NCBI RefSeq assembly: GCF_014196795.1
Contig: NZ_JACIEJ010000012.1
Coordinates: forward strand, 1-64,000
Reading direction: 5' to 3'
Origin: Sagittula marina
Lineage (GTDB): Bacteria; Pseudomonadota; Alphaproteobacteria; Rhodobacterales; Rhodobacteraceae
DNA length: 64,000 nt
A model generated the notes under the pieces. It saw only the letters and a program-made list of their open reading frames with translations. It was not told the DNA's origin and did no database searches. This document shows positions 53,804 to 63,778 of this stretch, piece by piece. Position 1 is the first letter of the stretch. Every line of letters starts with the position of its first letter. The translations under genes and the position numbers were made by a program.

Positions 53804-56005
53804 ATGTCTGATACCACACCCGACATTATCTACACAAAAGTTGACGAAGCGCCCGAGCTGGCCTCCGGCTCTCTGCTGCCCATCATTCAGAAATTCGCCG
53901 CAGCAGCAGGCGTGTCCGTCGGCACCAAAGACATCAGCCTCGCAGGCCGTATTCTGGCGACCTTCCCTGAGGCACTGAGCGCCGAACAGCAACAATCCGA
54001 CGACCTGGCCGCGCTGGGTGAGCTGGTGAAGCAACCCGACGCCAACGTCATCAAACTGCCGAACATCTCTGCGTCGGAGCCGCAGCTGGTTGCAGCCGTA
54101 AAGGAACTGCAGGAGCAGGGCTACGCGCTGCCCGACTATCCCTATTCCCCGTCCACCGACGCGGAAAAAGCCGTGCGCGCCAAATACGACACCATCAAGG
54201 GCTCCGCTGTGAACCCGGTTCTGCGTGAAGGCAACTCCGACCGCCGCGCCGCCGCCGCGGTGAAGAAATTCGCCCAGAACAACCCGCACCGCATGGGCAC
54301 ATGGTCCGCAGACTCAAAGACCCGCGTTGCAGCGATGGACGGCGACGATTTCTTCTCGAACGAGAAATCCGCCACTTTGGACAAGGCCGCGACCGCCAAG
54401 ATCGTGCTGGAGACCGCCGATGGCGAGACCGTCCTGAAAGAGGGCGTTTCCTACCCCGAAGGCACCGTTGTCGACGCGACCTTCATGTCCGCCGCAGCGC
54501 TTGACGCCTTTCTGGCCGACGAAATCGCCAAGACGAAGGAAGAAGGCACCCTCTTCTCGCTGCACATGAAGGCCACCATGATGAAGGTCTCTGACCCCAT
54601 CATCTTTGGCCACGCGGTGAAGCAGTGGCTGAAGCCGGTGTTCGACAAGTACGGCGACAAGATGGCCGAACTGGGCGTGAACGCCAACGGCGGTCTGGGC
54701 TCCCTGCTGGAGCGTGTGAAGGACGAACCCGAGATCCTGAAAGCCATCGAAGAGGTGCGCGCCGAGCGTCCGCCCATGTACATGGTGGACAGTGATCGTG
54801 GCATCACCAACCTGCATGTCCCCTCCGACGTCATCATCGACGCCTCCATGCCCGCCTTGATCCGCGCCGGCGGCAAGGGCTGGGGCCCGGACGGCAAGGA
54901 GCACGACACCAACTGCGTGATCCCCGACAACTCCTACGCTCCGGTCTACGATGCCTCCATCGAGTTCTTCAAGAAGAACGGCGCGCTGAACCCCGCGACC
55001 GCAGGCACGGTACAGAACATCGGGCTTATGGCGCAAAAGGCCGAGGAATACGGCTCTCACCCGACCACCTTTGAAATGCCCAAAGCCGGCACGGTGAAGA
55101 TGATCCTCGACGACGGCACCGTCCTGCATGCGCACGACGTGGCCGAGGGCGACATCTGGCGCTCCGCCTCCGCACGAAAGGCCCCGATTGAAGACTGGGT
55201 GAACCTCGCCATCGAACGTCAGAAGGCGACAGGCTACCGCTCGATCTTCTGGCTGGATGCGAACCGCGCCCACGATGCCGAGCTGATCGCCTATGTGAAG
55301 CCGATCCTCGAAGCCAAAGGCGTTGCCGACAAGTTCGAGATCATGGCCCCGCGCGACGCAACCATCGCTTCGCTGGAGACGATCACCAAAGGCGAAAACA
55401 CAATCGCCATCACCGGCAATGTGCTGCGCGATTACCTCACCGATCTGTTCCCGATCCTTGAGCTGGCGACCTCGGCCAAGATGTTGTCGATCGTGAAGCT
55501 GATGAACGGCGGCGGCTTGTTCGAGACGGGTGCCGGCGGTTCTGCGCCCAAGCACGTTCAACAGCTGCAAAAGGAAAACCACCTGCGCTGGGATTCCCTG
55601 GGTGAGTTCTGCGCATTGGGCGAGTCGTTCAAATTCCTCGCGGATCAGAAAGACAACGCCAAGGCACGCGTTCTGGGTGAGGCCGTGGAGGTCGCCACAC
55701 AAGGCATCCTTGACCACGACCGGTCCCCCTCCCGCAAAGCAGGTGAACCCGACAACCGCGACAGCCACTATTGGTTCGCGCGCTACTGGGCCGAAGCACT
55801 GGCAGCACAGTCCGACGACCCTGAACTGGCGGCGCATTTCGCACCCATCGCGAAGGCACTGGCCGACAACGAATCCGCGATTGTTTCGGAATTGGCAGAT
55901 GCGCAGGGCAATCCGGCGGACCTTGGTGGCTATTACCACGGTGACGCAGACAAGGTGTCCTCCGTCATGCGCCCCTCGGCGACGCTGAATGGCATCATCG
56001 GCTAA
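53804..56005 (+). CDS. icd: NADP-dependent isocitrate dehydrogenase, monomeric type
   Basis: The 733-residue product is the large single-chain isocitrate dehydrogenase, unrelated in length to the 400-residue dimeric enzyme. Typical features are the N-terminal [26 protein letters not shown] (in pieces), the substrate segment [14 protein letters not shown] near residue 130, the [14 protein letters not shown] block and the nucleotide-region [15 protein letters not shown]. It converts isocitrate to 2-oxoglutarate and makes NADPH. AGGGGAA precedes the ATG, and an intrinsic terminator follows. Confidence 0.97.
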   Translation: MSDTTPDIIYTKVDEAPELASGSLLPIIQKFAAAAGVSVGTKDISLAGRILATFPEALSAEQQQSDDLAALGELVKQPDANVIKLPNISASEPQLVAAVKELQEQGYALPDYPYSPSTDAEKAVRAKYDTIKGSAVNPVLREGNSDRRAAAAVKKFAQNNPHRMGTWSADSKTRVAAMDGDDFFSNEKSATLDKAATAKIVLETADGETVLKEGVSYPEGTVVDATFMSAAALDAFLADEIAKTKEEGTLFSLHMKATMMKVSDPIIFGHAVKQWLKPVFDKYGDKMAELGVNANGGLGSLLERVKDEPEILKAIEEVRAERPPMYMVDSDRGITNLHVPSDVIIDASMPALIRAGGKGWGPDGKEHDTNCVIPDNSYAPVYDASIEFFKKNGALNPATAGTVQNIGLMAQKAEEYGSHPTTFEMPKAGTVKMILDDGTVLHAHDVAEGDIWRSASARKAPIEDWVNLAIERQKATGYRSIFWLDANRAHDAELIAYVKPILEAKGVADKFEIMAPRDATIASLETITKGENTIAITGNVLRDYLTDLFPILELATSAKMLSIVKLMNGGGLFETGAGGSAPKHVQQLQKENHLRWDSLGEFCALGESFKFLADQKDNAKARVLGEAVEVATQGILDHDRSPSRKAGEPDNRDSHYWFARYWAEALAAQSDDPELAAHFAPIAKALADNESAIVSELADAQGNPADLGGYYHGDADKVSSVMRPSATLNGIIG

Positions 56006-56030
56006 TCAGCAGCCCGAAAAGAACATAGGA

Positions 56031-56060
56031 AAACCCGCCGTTATTTCGGCGGGTTTTTTT
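56031..56060 (+). terminator. Intrinsic terminator of icd
   Basis: The stem AAACCCGCCG/CGGCGGGTTT with loop TTATTT is followed by a run of T residues, 25 bases after the icd stop. Confidence 0.92.
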
Positions 56061-56561
56061 GATGTATAACTCGACCGCTGATGTGGAGGCATCAGTCAAC
56101 CTCCCCGCAAAGCCCGCTTTGAGCATGGGCAAAAGTCTACGCACCACCTTCAATTGCAAGCGCAATCCGATGACGGCACAACACGCGTCTATGATGAATT
56201 ACGCGCCCGCTGGCAGCATCAGCGTGCCGCAAAACCCCATCGGGCAAGGGTTGGCTTAAGGCAGAGTCTAGAAGCCTCTGGTCGCCGCGGCACAAGCCGA
56301 CACAGGTCGCGAGGACATCGAAGCACTTTGGCGCAATCGTCGCGAGACGGGATAGATGTGCACGAGTAAGGCTGATCCTGTCGGAGGCCTCAAAGGGAAA
56401 AGACCGAACCCTTCGCCGCAGCCGCTGTATCGACCACGTCCGGCAGGAGCTTTTCGTATCGAAGTCTGCAGCTGTCACGCCTTGGGGCAGACTAAGCTGC
56501 ATCGAGTTATCTCGAAATTAATCCAAGGAAAAACACGACTTCATTGGCGCGGAACGAATAG
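56061..56561. other. Gene-free stretch before tRNA-Thr
   Basis: About 500 bases contain several short frames on both strands, none with a recognisable domain. The pattern suggests decayed DNA. Confidence 0.35.
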
Positions 56562-56637
56562 TGGTGCCTCAAGAGGGACTCGAACCCCCGACCTTGTCCT
56601 TACGAAGGACCTGCTCTACCAGCTGAGCTATTGAGGC
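56562..56637 (-). tRNA. tRNA-Thr (anticodon CGT)
   Basis: The 76-base gene folds as a full cloverleaf: acceptor GCCTCAA/TTGAGGC, D arm GCTC...GAGC, anticodon loop TTCGTAA with CGT at positions 34-36, and T arm GGGGG-TTCGAGT-CCCTC. The terminal CCA is encoded. The anticodon reads ACG. One mismatch is seen at the base of the anticodon stem. Confidence 0.95.
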
Positions 56638-56674
56638 TGACTGGCCGAGCGTTTAAATGCATGCGACGCGCCGT

Positions 56675-56920
56675 TCAAGCGTCTTTCGCGAAAAAGGCAA
56701 CGTGAATCTCTTCGTCGCTGGGCGGGCCACTCTCCGCCCCCACCATGTAGAACCAGTCCCCGGCTTTCGGGTCAGTGACAATAGCACTGACCGGATGCTC
56801 CGCATTCAGATCCTCAGCGCGCCATCGCCGCTTAAAGCGTGCGGCGCACCCAGTCGTGCTGGCCGTAGCGTTGCGTCTTGAGCGGCTTGAATAGCCCCCA
56901 CCACGTGACCCATTCTCAAT
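56675..56920 (-). pseudogene. Frameshifted remnant of an unidentified gene
   Basis: On the minus strand a coherent protein tail can be read: WVTWWGLFKPLKTQRYGQ and HDWVRRTL, then after a one-base frameshift near 56838 KRRWRAEDLNAEHPVSAI, VTDPKAGDWFYMVGAES and a C terminus FFAKDA with stop at 56675. The residue pattern looks like real protein, but an upstream stop and the shift show it is dead. I do not recognise the family. Confidence 0.5.
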
Positions 56921-57370
56921 GTGAGTGCATGAGACGACCTCTGGTCTGCGGCCCTCTGTTTGGGCGTATGCGGACTTTACCTCGCCCCGGAGCTTTGTTG
57001 GGATGACCGATTGTATCTTGGGGCCATGATCTGGTCCTTGCGCACCGCGTCAAAGATCTCAGCCCTCCAGACCTCATCTATTCGACGGCACGCGGATGCA
57101 TTGTAATCTGCCGAGAAAGGCAGAAGTTGAAGCTGTCGAATGAGCAAGTCGTCCACCCTGATCTTGGCGGCAGGCAGACCGTTTGTTGACCGCGGCGCCG
57201 TCCAGAACAGCCAGACCGCGCTCAGCAAACCACACGGTGCCCCAAGATTAAGCGCATCTCGGGAAGTGCAAGGTCCGAGCTTCATGAACTTTGCGCAATA
57301 AAGCCTACGGTTTTCAATAACGCAGTTTCTAAAAAGCCTTAGGCTTTGTGATCATTCGGAAAAAAGGGGA

Positions 57371-57418
57371 TACGCGCTCATCGCGAATGATCTGCTCTAC
57401 CAACTGCACAACAGCGGC
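57371..57418 (-). other. 5' tRNA-like fragment
   Basis: On the minus strand the sequence holds a D arm GTGC-AGTTGGTA-GAGC and an anticodon-arm-like GATCA-TTCGCGA-TGAGC, but no T arm or acceptor partner follows; instead there is ATCCCC and a T-run. It looks like the 5' half of a tRNA gene. Confidence 0.45.
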
Positions 57419-57459
57419 TTCCGGTGGGCGGCCGATCGGGCGGCCGCCCAGGGCAAGCC

Positions 57460-59007
57460 CTAGCTTGCGTCTTTCTTGTCGCCGGGTTCGACAAGTTCCG
57501 CGTCTTCGGGTTCGGCGGCTGTCTTGCCTTCAGGACGCGCTGCTGCCTTGGGACTGATGTCAATCACCTCGGCGCGCTGCGAATCCTCCGCGACGGACAC
57601 CTCCGCAGATTTGTCCTCCAACGCGCCGATGATCAGCGGCAGCATGTTGGCGCCTGCAGGCAAGACCACTTCGGACTGCGGCGGTGTTTTCCACGCCAGT
57701 GTGTCGAATGCCCCGCAGTTCGTGCAGGTCGGGCGCCAATCGCCATGGATCGTGTTGCAGTTTTCACAAACCCATTGCGGACCACGCGGCGCGGTGACCG
57801 CCTTGGCCAGCCAACCGCGAATAACCTGATCCTTCGCGCCCTCGCCCTTTTCGATGGCCGCCATGATGGCCAGAACGCGCGCGTCGGGCTCCTTTTCCAC
57901 CAACTGACCCAGAGCGCGACGCGCTTCGGGGAAGTGCTCCGCGGCGAGGTTCAGTTCAGCCAACAGCAACTTTGTCTCGCGGTGCTCGGGATTGATCCGG
58001 GTCAACGGGACAAAGCGTTTGATGCGCGCGTCGGGCGTCTCGTTCGGCTCGATCGCGGCAAAGGCGGCAGCGAGGTCCGGATGCGGATGGCTTTCCCAGG
58101 CTTTCTTCAGCACGCGCACAGCGTTCCGAGGCCGTTTTTGCGCGATGAAGTGGCGCGCAGCCATGGCCGCTGCGGGCACGAGGTCCGGAGAATTCCGGTT
58201 CGCTTCGATGGCCTTCTCTGCGGCGGCGGCACTTTCGTCCCGATCCTCGATCTCTGCGGCCTGGCTGAGGGCCAGAACCGCATCGCGGCGCTTGTAAACA
58301 TCGCGCGGCAACGACCCATGCTTGAGCTTGGCCGACAGCGTTTGACGCGCGCCGGCCCAATCCGCCTTCTCTGCCTGCAGGCGTAGAAGCGTGTCCTGCA
58401 CCTCTTCGTGCTTGGGCTTGATGGCAAAGGCGCGCTCTGCGAGTTGCAGCGCCGTGTCGGTTTCACCGGCTGCCAGCTTTTGCTTCATGATCCCACGAAT
58501 GCCGACAAAGCGCGTCGAGTCACGCTTAAGCAGACGCTTGTAGACCTCTTCGGCCTTGGCGCGGTCACCCATCATCTCGGCGGCCTGCGCCGTGACAAGG
58601 TCCGTCAATTCCGGCTTGTGCAAATACTTTTCTGCACGCTGCGCCTTGGCGATTGCGACGCGCCCCTCACCGGAGGCCAGCGCCATCATCCCCTCGGACA
58701 GAGCCTCATAGCCCTTCCGCTCACGATTGCGGTGAAAATGCCGCGACAGAGCGGTTTCGTCCCCGTTGATGAAATGCAGCGTCGCAATGACGATGCGGAA
58801 GGCCTGAATGAACAGCCAGACCAGCGCGATCAAAACCAACGCGCCGAGGAACATCAACAACGGCGTCAGGGTATATTCAACCCCTGCCAGAGTGATGCGC
58901 GCCTGCGCAAGGCCCGTGCCGTCCGCTTCGATCAGATACCCCAGCCCAAGGGTGATTGCCGCCACCATGGCGACGAAAACGACGATCTTGATAAGTGACC
59001 ACAACAT
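57460..59007 (-). CDS. hemY: HemY-like TPR membrane protein
   Basis: The 515-residue product has two N-terminal membrane helices (about residues 5-26 and 45-68) and then a TPR-type helical domain with the HemY_N signature (NGDETALSRHFHRNRERKGYEALSEGMMALASGE in pieces). Near residue 425 it has a CxxC-x10-CxxC ribbon (CENC and CTNC), a likely zinc site. The C-terminal tail is acidic and low-complexity. HemY of this type is associated with heme synthesis in proteobacteria; it is not the protoporphyrinogen oxidase of the same name. It follows the Mic60 gene by 13 bases. Confidence 0.93.
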   Translation of the reverse strand: MLWSLIKIVVFVAMVAAITLGLGYLIEADGTGLAQARITLAGVEYTLTPLLMFLGALVLIALVWLFIQAFRIVIATLHFINGDETALSRHFHRNRERKGYEALSEGMMALASGEGRVAIAKAQRAEKYLHKPELTDLVTAQAAEMMGDRAKAEEVYKRLLKRDSTRFVGIRGIMKQKLAAGETDTALQLAERAFAIKPKHEEVQDTLLRLQAEKADWAGARQTLSAKLKHGSLPRDVYKRRDAVLALSQAAEIEDRDESAAAAEKAIEANRNSPDLVPAAAMAARHFIAQKRPRNAVRVLKKAWESHPHPDLAAAFAAIEPNETPDARIKRFVPLTRINPEHRETKLLLAELNLAAEHFPEARRALGQLVEKEPDARVLAIMAAIEKGEGAKDQVIRGWLAKAVTAPRGPQWVCENCNTIHGDWRPTCTNCGAFDTLAWKTPPQSEVVLPAGANMLPLIIGALEDKSAEVSVAEDSQRAEVIDISPKAAARPEGKTAAEPEDAELVEPGDKKDAS

Positions 59008-59020
59008 GTTTTCGTAACCC

Positions 59021-60586
59021 TTATTGCTGGTTCAATTGCTGGGCGAGGTCGGATGCCTGCGCCAGAGCATCACGCCGCAGTTCCGCCTGTGAAAGCCAGT
59101 CGGAGAGCGCGTCTTTTGCTTCAGTCGGCAGAGCCTCTAGTTCGGTCAACGCCTTGTCGAGGTTGCTGTTCCGTACCGCATCTTCGGCACGCGACAGGAT
59201 CGCATCCGTCGAATTACCTTCCTTCGGGACAACAGATCGTGCGCCAAGCTGGCTTTGGAAAAAGGCTCCAAGCCCACCACTGGTCGCGGCATCCGCCTCT
59301 CCCTCAGGCGCCGCGCTGCTGCGCGAGGCGGCCAGCGCCTGACGTGCGGCGTCCGGGAAGCTGCCGGACAGCGACGCCATCGTTGGCACGCCGTCCTCTG
59401 CCGTGGCTTGCAGTGCGTCCGGGACGGTGACGTCATTATCAGACAGAGCCGCAAGCGGTTCGGCAAAGGCCTGACCTTCTTGGATACGGGCGATGACATC
59501 GGACACGGCGGCACGCGCGGCGGCGAGACGGGCCTGATCCTCTGCGGACGTCTCCAGCGCGCGGGCCTCGTCAACAATGCTCTGCATTTCGGCGGTGCGC
59601 TGTTCAAGCTGTTCGTTCAGCGCGGCTTTCTCGGCCTCCAGCGCCGTTTGCTGGTCTGAAACCGCGCCCCGCAGCTGTTCCAATTCACGCTCGTAGGCTG
59701 CGATGGCCTCGGGTGAGACAGACTCTGCCAAAGGCTGCTTTTCCAGAGCGGTCATGCGGCTGTCCATCGAGGCAATCTGGTCGTCGATTGCCGTCAGACG
59801 TGTGTTCATTTCAGACATGGCATCCTGAACACCGGCCAGCCCTGTGTCCAGCGCGCTGAGGTCAATTCCATCTACTTGCGCCTGCAGGTCGGTGACCGCC
59901 TGCGGCAGCGCATTCAGCCCGTCAAGTTCCGAACGCTGTGCCGCCAAGGTGGAGCGTGTCTCCGTCTCGAATGGATTTTCACCACCGCCGACAAAACCGA
60001 GGTAGGCCGCGCCATACCCCAACCCGGCAGCGATCACGCCGCCCAGCACCATCGGGACAAAACCGCTGCTTTTCTTTTCTTCACGCACTGCGGGAACAGC
60101 TGCCGTCGCCGTGCTGGTACGGGACCTGTCCTCCACGACCGTTGCCTCGTCGTCGACCGGCTTTTGCTCGTGCTCAGGCTCAGCGGATGGCGTGACAGCG
60201 CCCAAGGTGCCGTCAGTCTCCGGCGTGGTGTCAACATTGGACGTGGTGTCGGAAGCAGGTGTTTTTTCCGGCTCGGGAGCACGTTCAAAGGCGGCAGGCT
60301 CCGCCTCGGTGCTGTCATTTGCCTCGGGCTTGGCCTCCGCCACGGATTCGCCTTCGGCCTCGGGGTTTGGCTCCACATCCTGTGTGGCCTTTGGCACGTC
60401 GGTGGCATCAGTGGTCGCGTTGGCGTCCGGCTCGCCCTCGACAACAGAGGCGCCGCTTTGCTCCTGCGCAAGCGTGTCGTCACCAACGGGCGCGACGCTG
60501 TCCTCAGAAACAGAAGCCTTTGCATCGGTTCCGCTTGCCGCCTGGGTCTTCCCCTTGGCCGATCTGTTTTTTCTCGTGCCTGCCAC
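59021..60586 (-). CDS. Alphaproteobacterial Mic60/mitofilin-like inner-membrane protein
   Basis: The 521-residue product has a long disordered Ala/Glu/Thr/Pro-rich N part (about 1-170), one membrane helix (VPMVLGGVIAAGLGYGAAYLG, in pieces, near residue 190), an extended coiled coil (about 225-370) and a helical C domain resembling mitofilin. This order and its place between hemD and hemY match alphaproteobacterial Mic60, which bends the inner membrane. The start is GTG with AAAGGGTGACGGG upstream. Mitofilin resemblance is by architecture and context, not alignment. Confidence 0.85.
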   Translation of the reverse strand: MAGTRKNRSAKGKTQAASGTDAKASVSEDSVAPVGDDTLAQEQSGASVVEGEPDANATTDATDVPKATQDVEPNPEAEGESVAEAKPEANDSTEAEPAAFERAPEPEKTPASDTTSNVDTTPETDGTLGAVTPSAEPEHEQKPVDDEATVVEDRSRTSTATAAVPAVREEKKSSGFVPMVLGGVIAAGLGYGAAYLGFVGGGENPFETETRSTLAAQRSELDGLNALPQAVTDLQAQVDGIDLSALDTGLAGVQDAMSEMNTRLTAIDDQIASMDSRMTALEKQPLAESVSPEAIAAYERELEQLRGAVSDQQTALEAEKAALNEQLEQRTAEMQSIVDEARALETSAEDQARLAAARAAVSDVIARIQEGQAFAEPLAALSDNDVTVPDALQATAEDGVPTMASLSGSFPDAARQALAASRSSAAPEGEADAATSGGLGAFFQSQLGARSVVPKEGNSTDAILSRAEDAVRNSNLDKALTELEALPTEAKDALSDWLSQAELRRDALAQASDLAQQLNQQ

Positions 60587-60605
60587 GTCCCGTCACCCTT
60601 TCACC

Positions 60606-61373
60606 CTATCGCCGAGGGTCTCCCCCCGAATGTCTTTTCTCGGCTTGCGCCGTGTTCAACAGTGCCGCCACCGCATTCAGCATCGCGCCTGAATCGGGCC
60701 GCGCGGCCACCTTCAGGGACACTATATGGAGCGATGCTAGGTTGAAGGCCACTGCTTCGCTCATCGCCGCGACAAGAAGAGGCGCTTTAGGCCGCTCCTC
60801 AGTTAGCAATTGTGCGGTTCTGGGTGAGAACACGGGAACAATCACCGGTACAGTTCCATGCAAGACCGCCCGCGCCTCGGATGTCAACGGCATCGGCGGT
60901 TGATCGTATAGAACGGCCCGACGTGTTTCGACCCCCATGGCGGTCAATTGCCCTGCCACATCACCCCGCGTGTGCCGCCCGGAAAGGTGCAGCAAAGGTC
61001 CCTGCACGTCCTCCTTGCGCAGCTCGTCCACAAGCGACACGGCATTTTGCGCCATGATTTCAGGGTTCAAACCAATGCTGCGCGCGGCAAGGGCCGTTGA
61101 GGGCCCGACCACATAGGTTGGCAGATTTGCCCGTAATCCACGCGCCGTCCATGCGGCCACCCCGTTGGACGATGTAAAGATCAACCCGCGCACGCCATCG
61201 ATGTCTATGGGATCATCAGTGAAAACGATGCGCATAAGGGGCGAAATGACGGTATTGAAGTGCAACTCGCGCTGCTTCAGCCCCGCGATGAAATCTTCGG
61301 AGTCCGCCCGAGGGCGTGTCATCAGGACCACGGGGGTATCCAGACTGCTGTCCGAAGTTGTCTGTGATGCCAT
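60606..61373 (-). CDS. hemD: Uroporphyrinogen-III synthase
   Basis: The 255-residue product closes and inverts the linear tetrapyrrole hydroxymethylbilane. The HemD fold is recognisable from VVLMTRPRADSEDFIAGL (near residue 15), the IFTSSNGVAAWTARG motif near residue 68 and the LLHLSGRHTRGDV hinge near residue 118. Sequence conservation in this family is weak, so context with hemY matters. I chose ATG 61373. hemC, often the upstream neighbour, is not here; tsaD lies divergently 94 bases away. Confidence 0.92.
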   Translation of the reverse strand: MASQTTSDSSLDTPVVLMTRPRADSEDFIAGLKQRELHFNTVISPLMRIVFTDDPIDIDGVRGLIFTSSNGVAAWTARGLRANLPTYVVGPSTALAARSIGLNPEIMAQNAVSLVDELRKEDVQGPLLHLSGRHTRGDVAGQLTAMGVETRRAVLYDQPPMPLTSEARAVLHGTVPVIVPVFSPRTAQLLTEERPKAPLLVAAMSEAVAFNLASLHIVSLKVAARPDSGAMLNAVAALLNTAQAEKRHSGGDPRR

Positions 61374-61466
61374 CGGGGCTCCGACATTGTGGGGCAACCA
61401 TTCTGGTGATACGCGCTGATGCAACACATGGCAATGTCGGCGGACCGCCAATTACAGGAGCACGGC

Positions 61467-62546
61467 ATGACGGACCCCCTGATACTTGGTTTGGAAAGCA
61501 GTTGCGACGACACCGCTGCAGCGGTGCTGCGGGGACGCGACGTGCTGTCCTCTGTCGTCGAAGGTCAAAACAATCTGCACGCGTCCTTTGGCGGCGTTGT
61601 GCCGGAAATCGCTGCCCGAGCCCATGCGGAACGGTTGGACATCTGTATCGAGCGCGCATTGGCACAGGCCGATGTGACGTTGACCCAGATCGATGCCATT
61701 GCCGTGACGTCCGGCCCCGGCCTGATCGGCGGCGTGCTGTCGGGGGTGATGATGGGTAAGGGTCTCGCCACGGGGCTTGGGAAACCTCTGATCGGAGTGA
61801 ACCACCTCGCCGGCCACGCCCTGACGCCGCGACTGACCGATGGGCTGGCCTACCCCTACCTGATGTTGCTGGTCTCTGGCGGACACTGCCAGTTCCTGAT
61901 CGTGCGCGGTCCGGAGGATTTTACTCGACTTGGCGGTACAATTGACGACGCGCCGGGCGAAGCCTTTGACAAGACCGCGCGCCTTCTGGGGCTGCCGCAG
62001 CCCGGCGGCCCCTCCGTTGAAGAGCAGGCAAAGCACGGCATCGAAAGGGCCTACCGATTGCCGCGCCCGCTTCTGGATCGGCCCGGATGCGATATGTCCT
62101 TTTCCGGACTCAAAACAGCTTTGATGCGGCAACGTGATGGAATAATTACAGAAAATGGCGGCCTGACACGTCAGAATCGCGCAGATCTCTGTGCCGAATT
62201 TCAAGCGGCAGTGCGTGATGTTCTGGCGGAGAAGACGCGACGCGCCGTTGCGCTTTACCTTGAAGAAGAGCCCGCCGAGCCCGCTTTTGCCGTGGCGGGC
62301 GGGGTGGCCGCCAATATGGCGATACGCGCGGCCCTGCAAAAAATTTGCGAAACCGCTAAGGTGACATTTACTGCCCCTCCCCTAAGGCTGTGCACAGATA
62401 ATGCCGCAATGATTGCCTATGCAGGATCGGAATTGCTGGCGAAAGGAATCACGCACGATATGACTTTGTCTGCTCGCCCGCGTTGGCCACTTGATCGCAA
62501 GGCCTCTCCGCTAGTGGGACATGGCAAGAAAGGAGCCAAGGCATGA
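61467..62546 (+). CDS. tsaD: TsaD, tRNA N6-threonylcarbamoyladenosine transferase
   Basis: The 359-residue product transfers the threonylcarbamoyl group to A37 of ANN-decoding tRNAs. The metal ligands are His113 and His117 (VNHLAGH), with the third in the [10 protein letters not shown] motif (Asp near residue 312). The ESSCDDT start and [10 protein letters not shown] segment are classical. CAGGAG precedes the chosen ATG. The following gpsA ATG overlaps the stop (ATGA). Confidence 0.97.
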   Translation: MTDPLILGLESSCDDTAAAVLRGRDVLSSVVEGQNNLHASFGGVVPEIAARAHAERLDICIERALAQADVTLTQIDAIAVTSGPGLIGGVLSGVMMGKGLATGLGKPLIGVNHLAGHALTPRLTDGLAYPYLMLLVSGGHCQFLIVRGPEDFTRLGGTIDDAPGEAFDKTARLLGLPQPGGPSVEEQAKHGIERAYRLPRPLLDRPGCDMSFSGLKTALMRQRDGIITENGGLTRQNRADLCAEFQAAVRDVLAEKTRRAVALYLEEEPAEPAFAVAGGVAANMAIRAALQKICETAKVTFTAPPLRLCTDNAAMIAYAGSELLAKGITHDMTLSARPRWPLDRKASPLVGHGKKGAKA

Positions 62547-63505
62547 GTGTTTCGATTATTGGCACGGGAGCCTTTGGCACCGCCTTGGGCATCGCACTGG
62601 CCCGCGATGAGCGCGAAGTGACCATCTGGGGCCGCGATCCATACGCCGTCTCGCGCATCCGCGACCATAAGTCGTCACCGCGGCTACCGGGTGTGAAGAT
62701 GCCACATAGCCTGAGCGCCACAACCGACCTGGAAAAAGCCGCTGCGGCGGAGACCGTCCTGATCGCTGTCCCGGCTCAAAGCCTGCATATGGTGTTGAAA
62801 CGAATAAAATCCGCAATGGTCGGCACGCGTATCGTGTTGTGTTGCAAGGGCATTGACCTGGAAAGCGGCCTTGGCGTGACGGAGTTGACGCAGCAAGTCA
62901 AACCAAGCGTCACCGTTGCGGTTCTGACGGGCCCCAGCTTTGCAGCCGACATTGCAAACGGATTGCCGACGGCGCTGACACTGGCCTGCGCGGACGAGCC
63001 CTCGGCCCGCATATTGCAGGAGAAACTGTCTACACCTGTGCTCCGGCTTTACACCACGACCGACTTGGTGGGGGCAGAGCTCGGTGGCGCGTTGAAAAAC
63101 GTCATAGCCATCGCCTGCGGTGCCTGTATCGGTGCCGGACTGGGCGACAGCGCCCGCGCCGCTCTGATGACCCGTGGATTCGCGGAGATGACGCGACTTG
63201 CCTCTGCGCTTGGTGCCCGCCCCGAAACGCTGGCCGGACTGTCTGGATTGGGCGACCTGACCCTGACCTGTACGTCCGAGGGGTCGCGCAACTTCCGTTT
63301 CGGCCTGTCACTGGGCCGAGGCGAGGATTTCGAGCCCACCATCACGGTAGAGGGTGCCGCCACCGCCCGCGCCGCGGCAAAACTGTCAGATCTTCACGGG
63401 ATTCCGCTGCCAATCACTCAGGCGACCGCGGCCTTGACCACGGGTGACCTGACGGTGCAGGAGGCAATGGACCAATTGCTGTCCAGACCCCTGAAGGAAG
63501 AATAG
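62543..63505 (+). CDS. gpsA: NAD(P)-dependent glycerol-3-phosphate dehydrogenase
   Basis: The 320-residue product makes sn-glycerol 3-phosphate for phospholipid synthesis. It starts with the nucleotide motif [10 protein letters not shown] (residues 7-16). The catalytic Lys lies in [16 protein letters not shown] near residue 182, and [10 protein letters not shown] and the GPSFA segment are conserved. AAGGAG precedes the ATG. It is coupled to tsaD by four bases and yciI follows three bases after its stop. Confidence 0.97.
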   Translation: MSVSIIGTGAFGTALGIALARDEREVTIWGRDPYAVSRIRDHKSSPRLPGVKMPHSLSATTDLEKAAAAETVLIAVPAQSLHMVLKRIKSAMVGTRIVLCCKGIDLESGLGVTELTQQVKPSVTVAVLTGPSFAADIANGLPTALTLACADEPSARILQEKLSTPVLRLYTTTDLVGAELGGALKNVIAIACGACIGAGLGDSARAALMTRGFAEMTRLASALGARPETLAGLSGLGDLTLTCTSEGSRNFRFGLSLGRGEDFEPTITVEGAATARAAAKLSDLHGIPLPITQATAALTTGDLTVQEAMDQLLSRPLKEE

Positions 63506-63508
63506 ATC

Positions 63509-63778
63509 ATGCTTATTGCCCTTATGGCCTTTGACAAAACCGGCGCGCTGCAAATCCGCAAGGACAACCGAGAGGCTCATCTTGCCTACATCGAGGCCAC
63601 AGGCGTGGTCACTCAGGCCGGGCCGCTGCTTGATGAGACGGGCGAAATGACTGGATCGCTGGTTGTCTTGGATGTCCCAGATATGCCTGCCGCGCAGGAT
63701 TGGGCAGACAACGATCCCTACGCAAAGGCCGGGCTATTTGAAACCGTGACCCTACGCGCTTGGAAAAAAGTGATCTGA
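63509..63778 (+). CDS. YciI-family protein
   Basis: The 89-residue product has the YciI ferredoxin-like fold, with the N-terminal ALMAFDKTGALQIRKDNREAHLAYI (in pieces) and the family Asp-Ala-DNDPYAKAGLFE motif near residue 67. The conserved His in REAHLAYI may be catalytic, as in YciI-like dehalogenases, but no activity is established for this branch. It lies in the tsaD-gpsA operon. Confidence 0.92.
   Translation: MLIALMAFDKTGALQIRKDNREAHLAYIEATGVVTQAGPLLDETGEMTGSLVVLDVPDMPAAQDWADNDPYAKAGLFETVTLRAWKKVI

Larger units (their letters stand above)
56638..57459. other. Decayed region between tRNA-Thr and hemY
   Basis: About 820 bases with no intact gene. It includes a frameshifted protein remnant (56675-56920) and a 5' tRNA-like fragment (57371-57418). 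The open frame at 56977-57285 on the minus strand is not recognisable. The setting next to a tRNA gene suits a lost integrative element. Confidence 0.45.

Noticed and set aside
54314-55939. 541-codon open frame antisense to icd
   Set aside because: Same reason: antisense shadow within a well-supported gene.
56977-57285. 102-codon minus-strand frame in the decayed region
   Set aside because: No family recognised and no start signal; lies among clear remnants.
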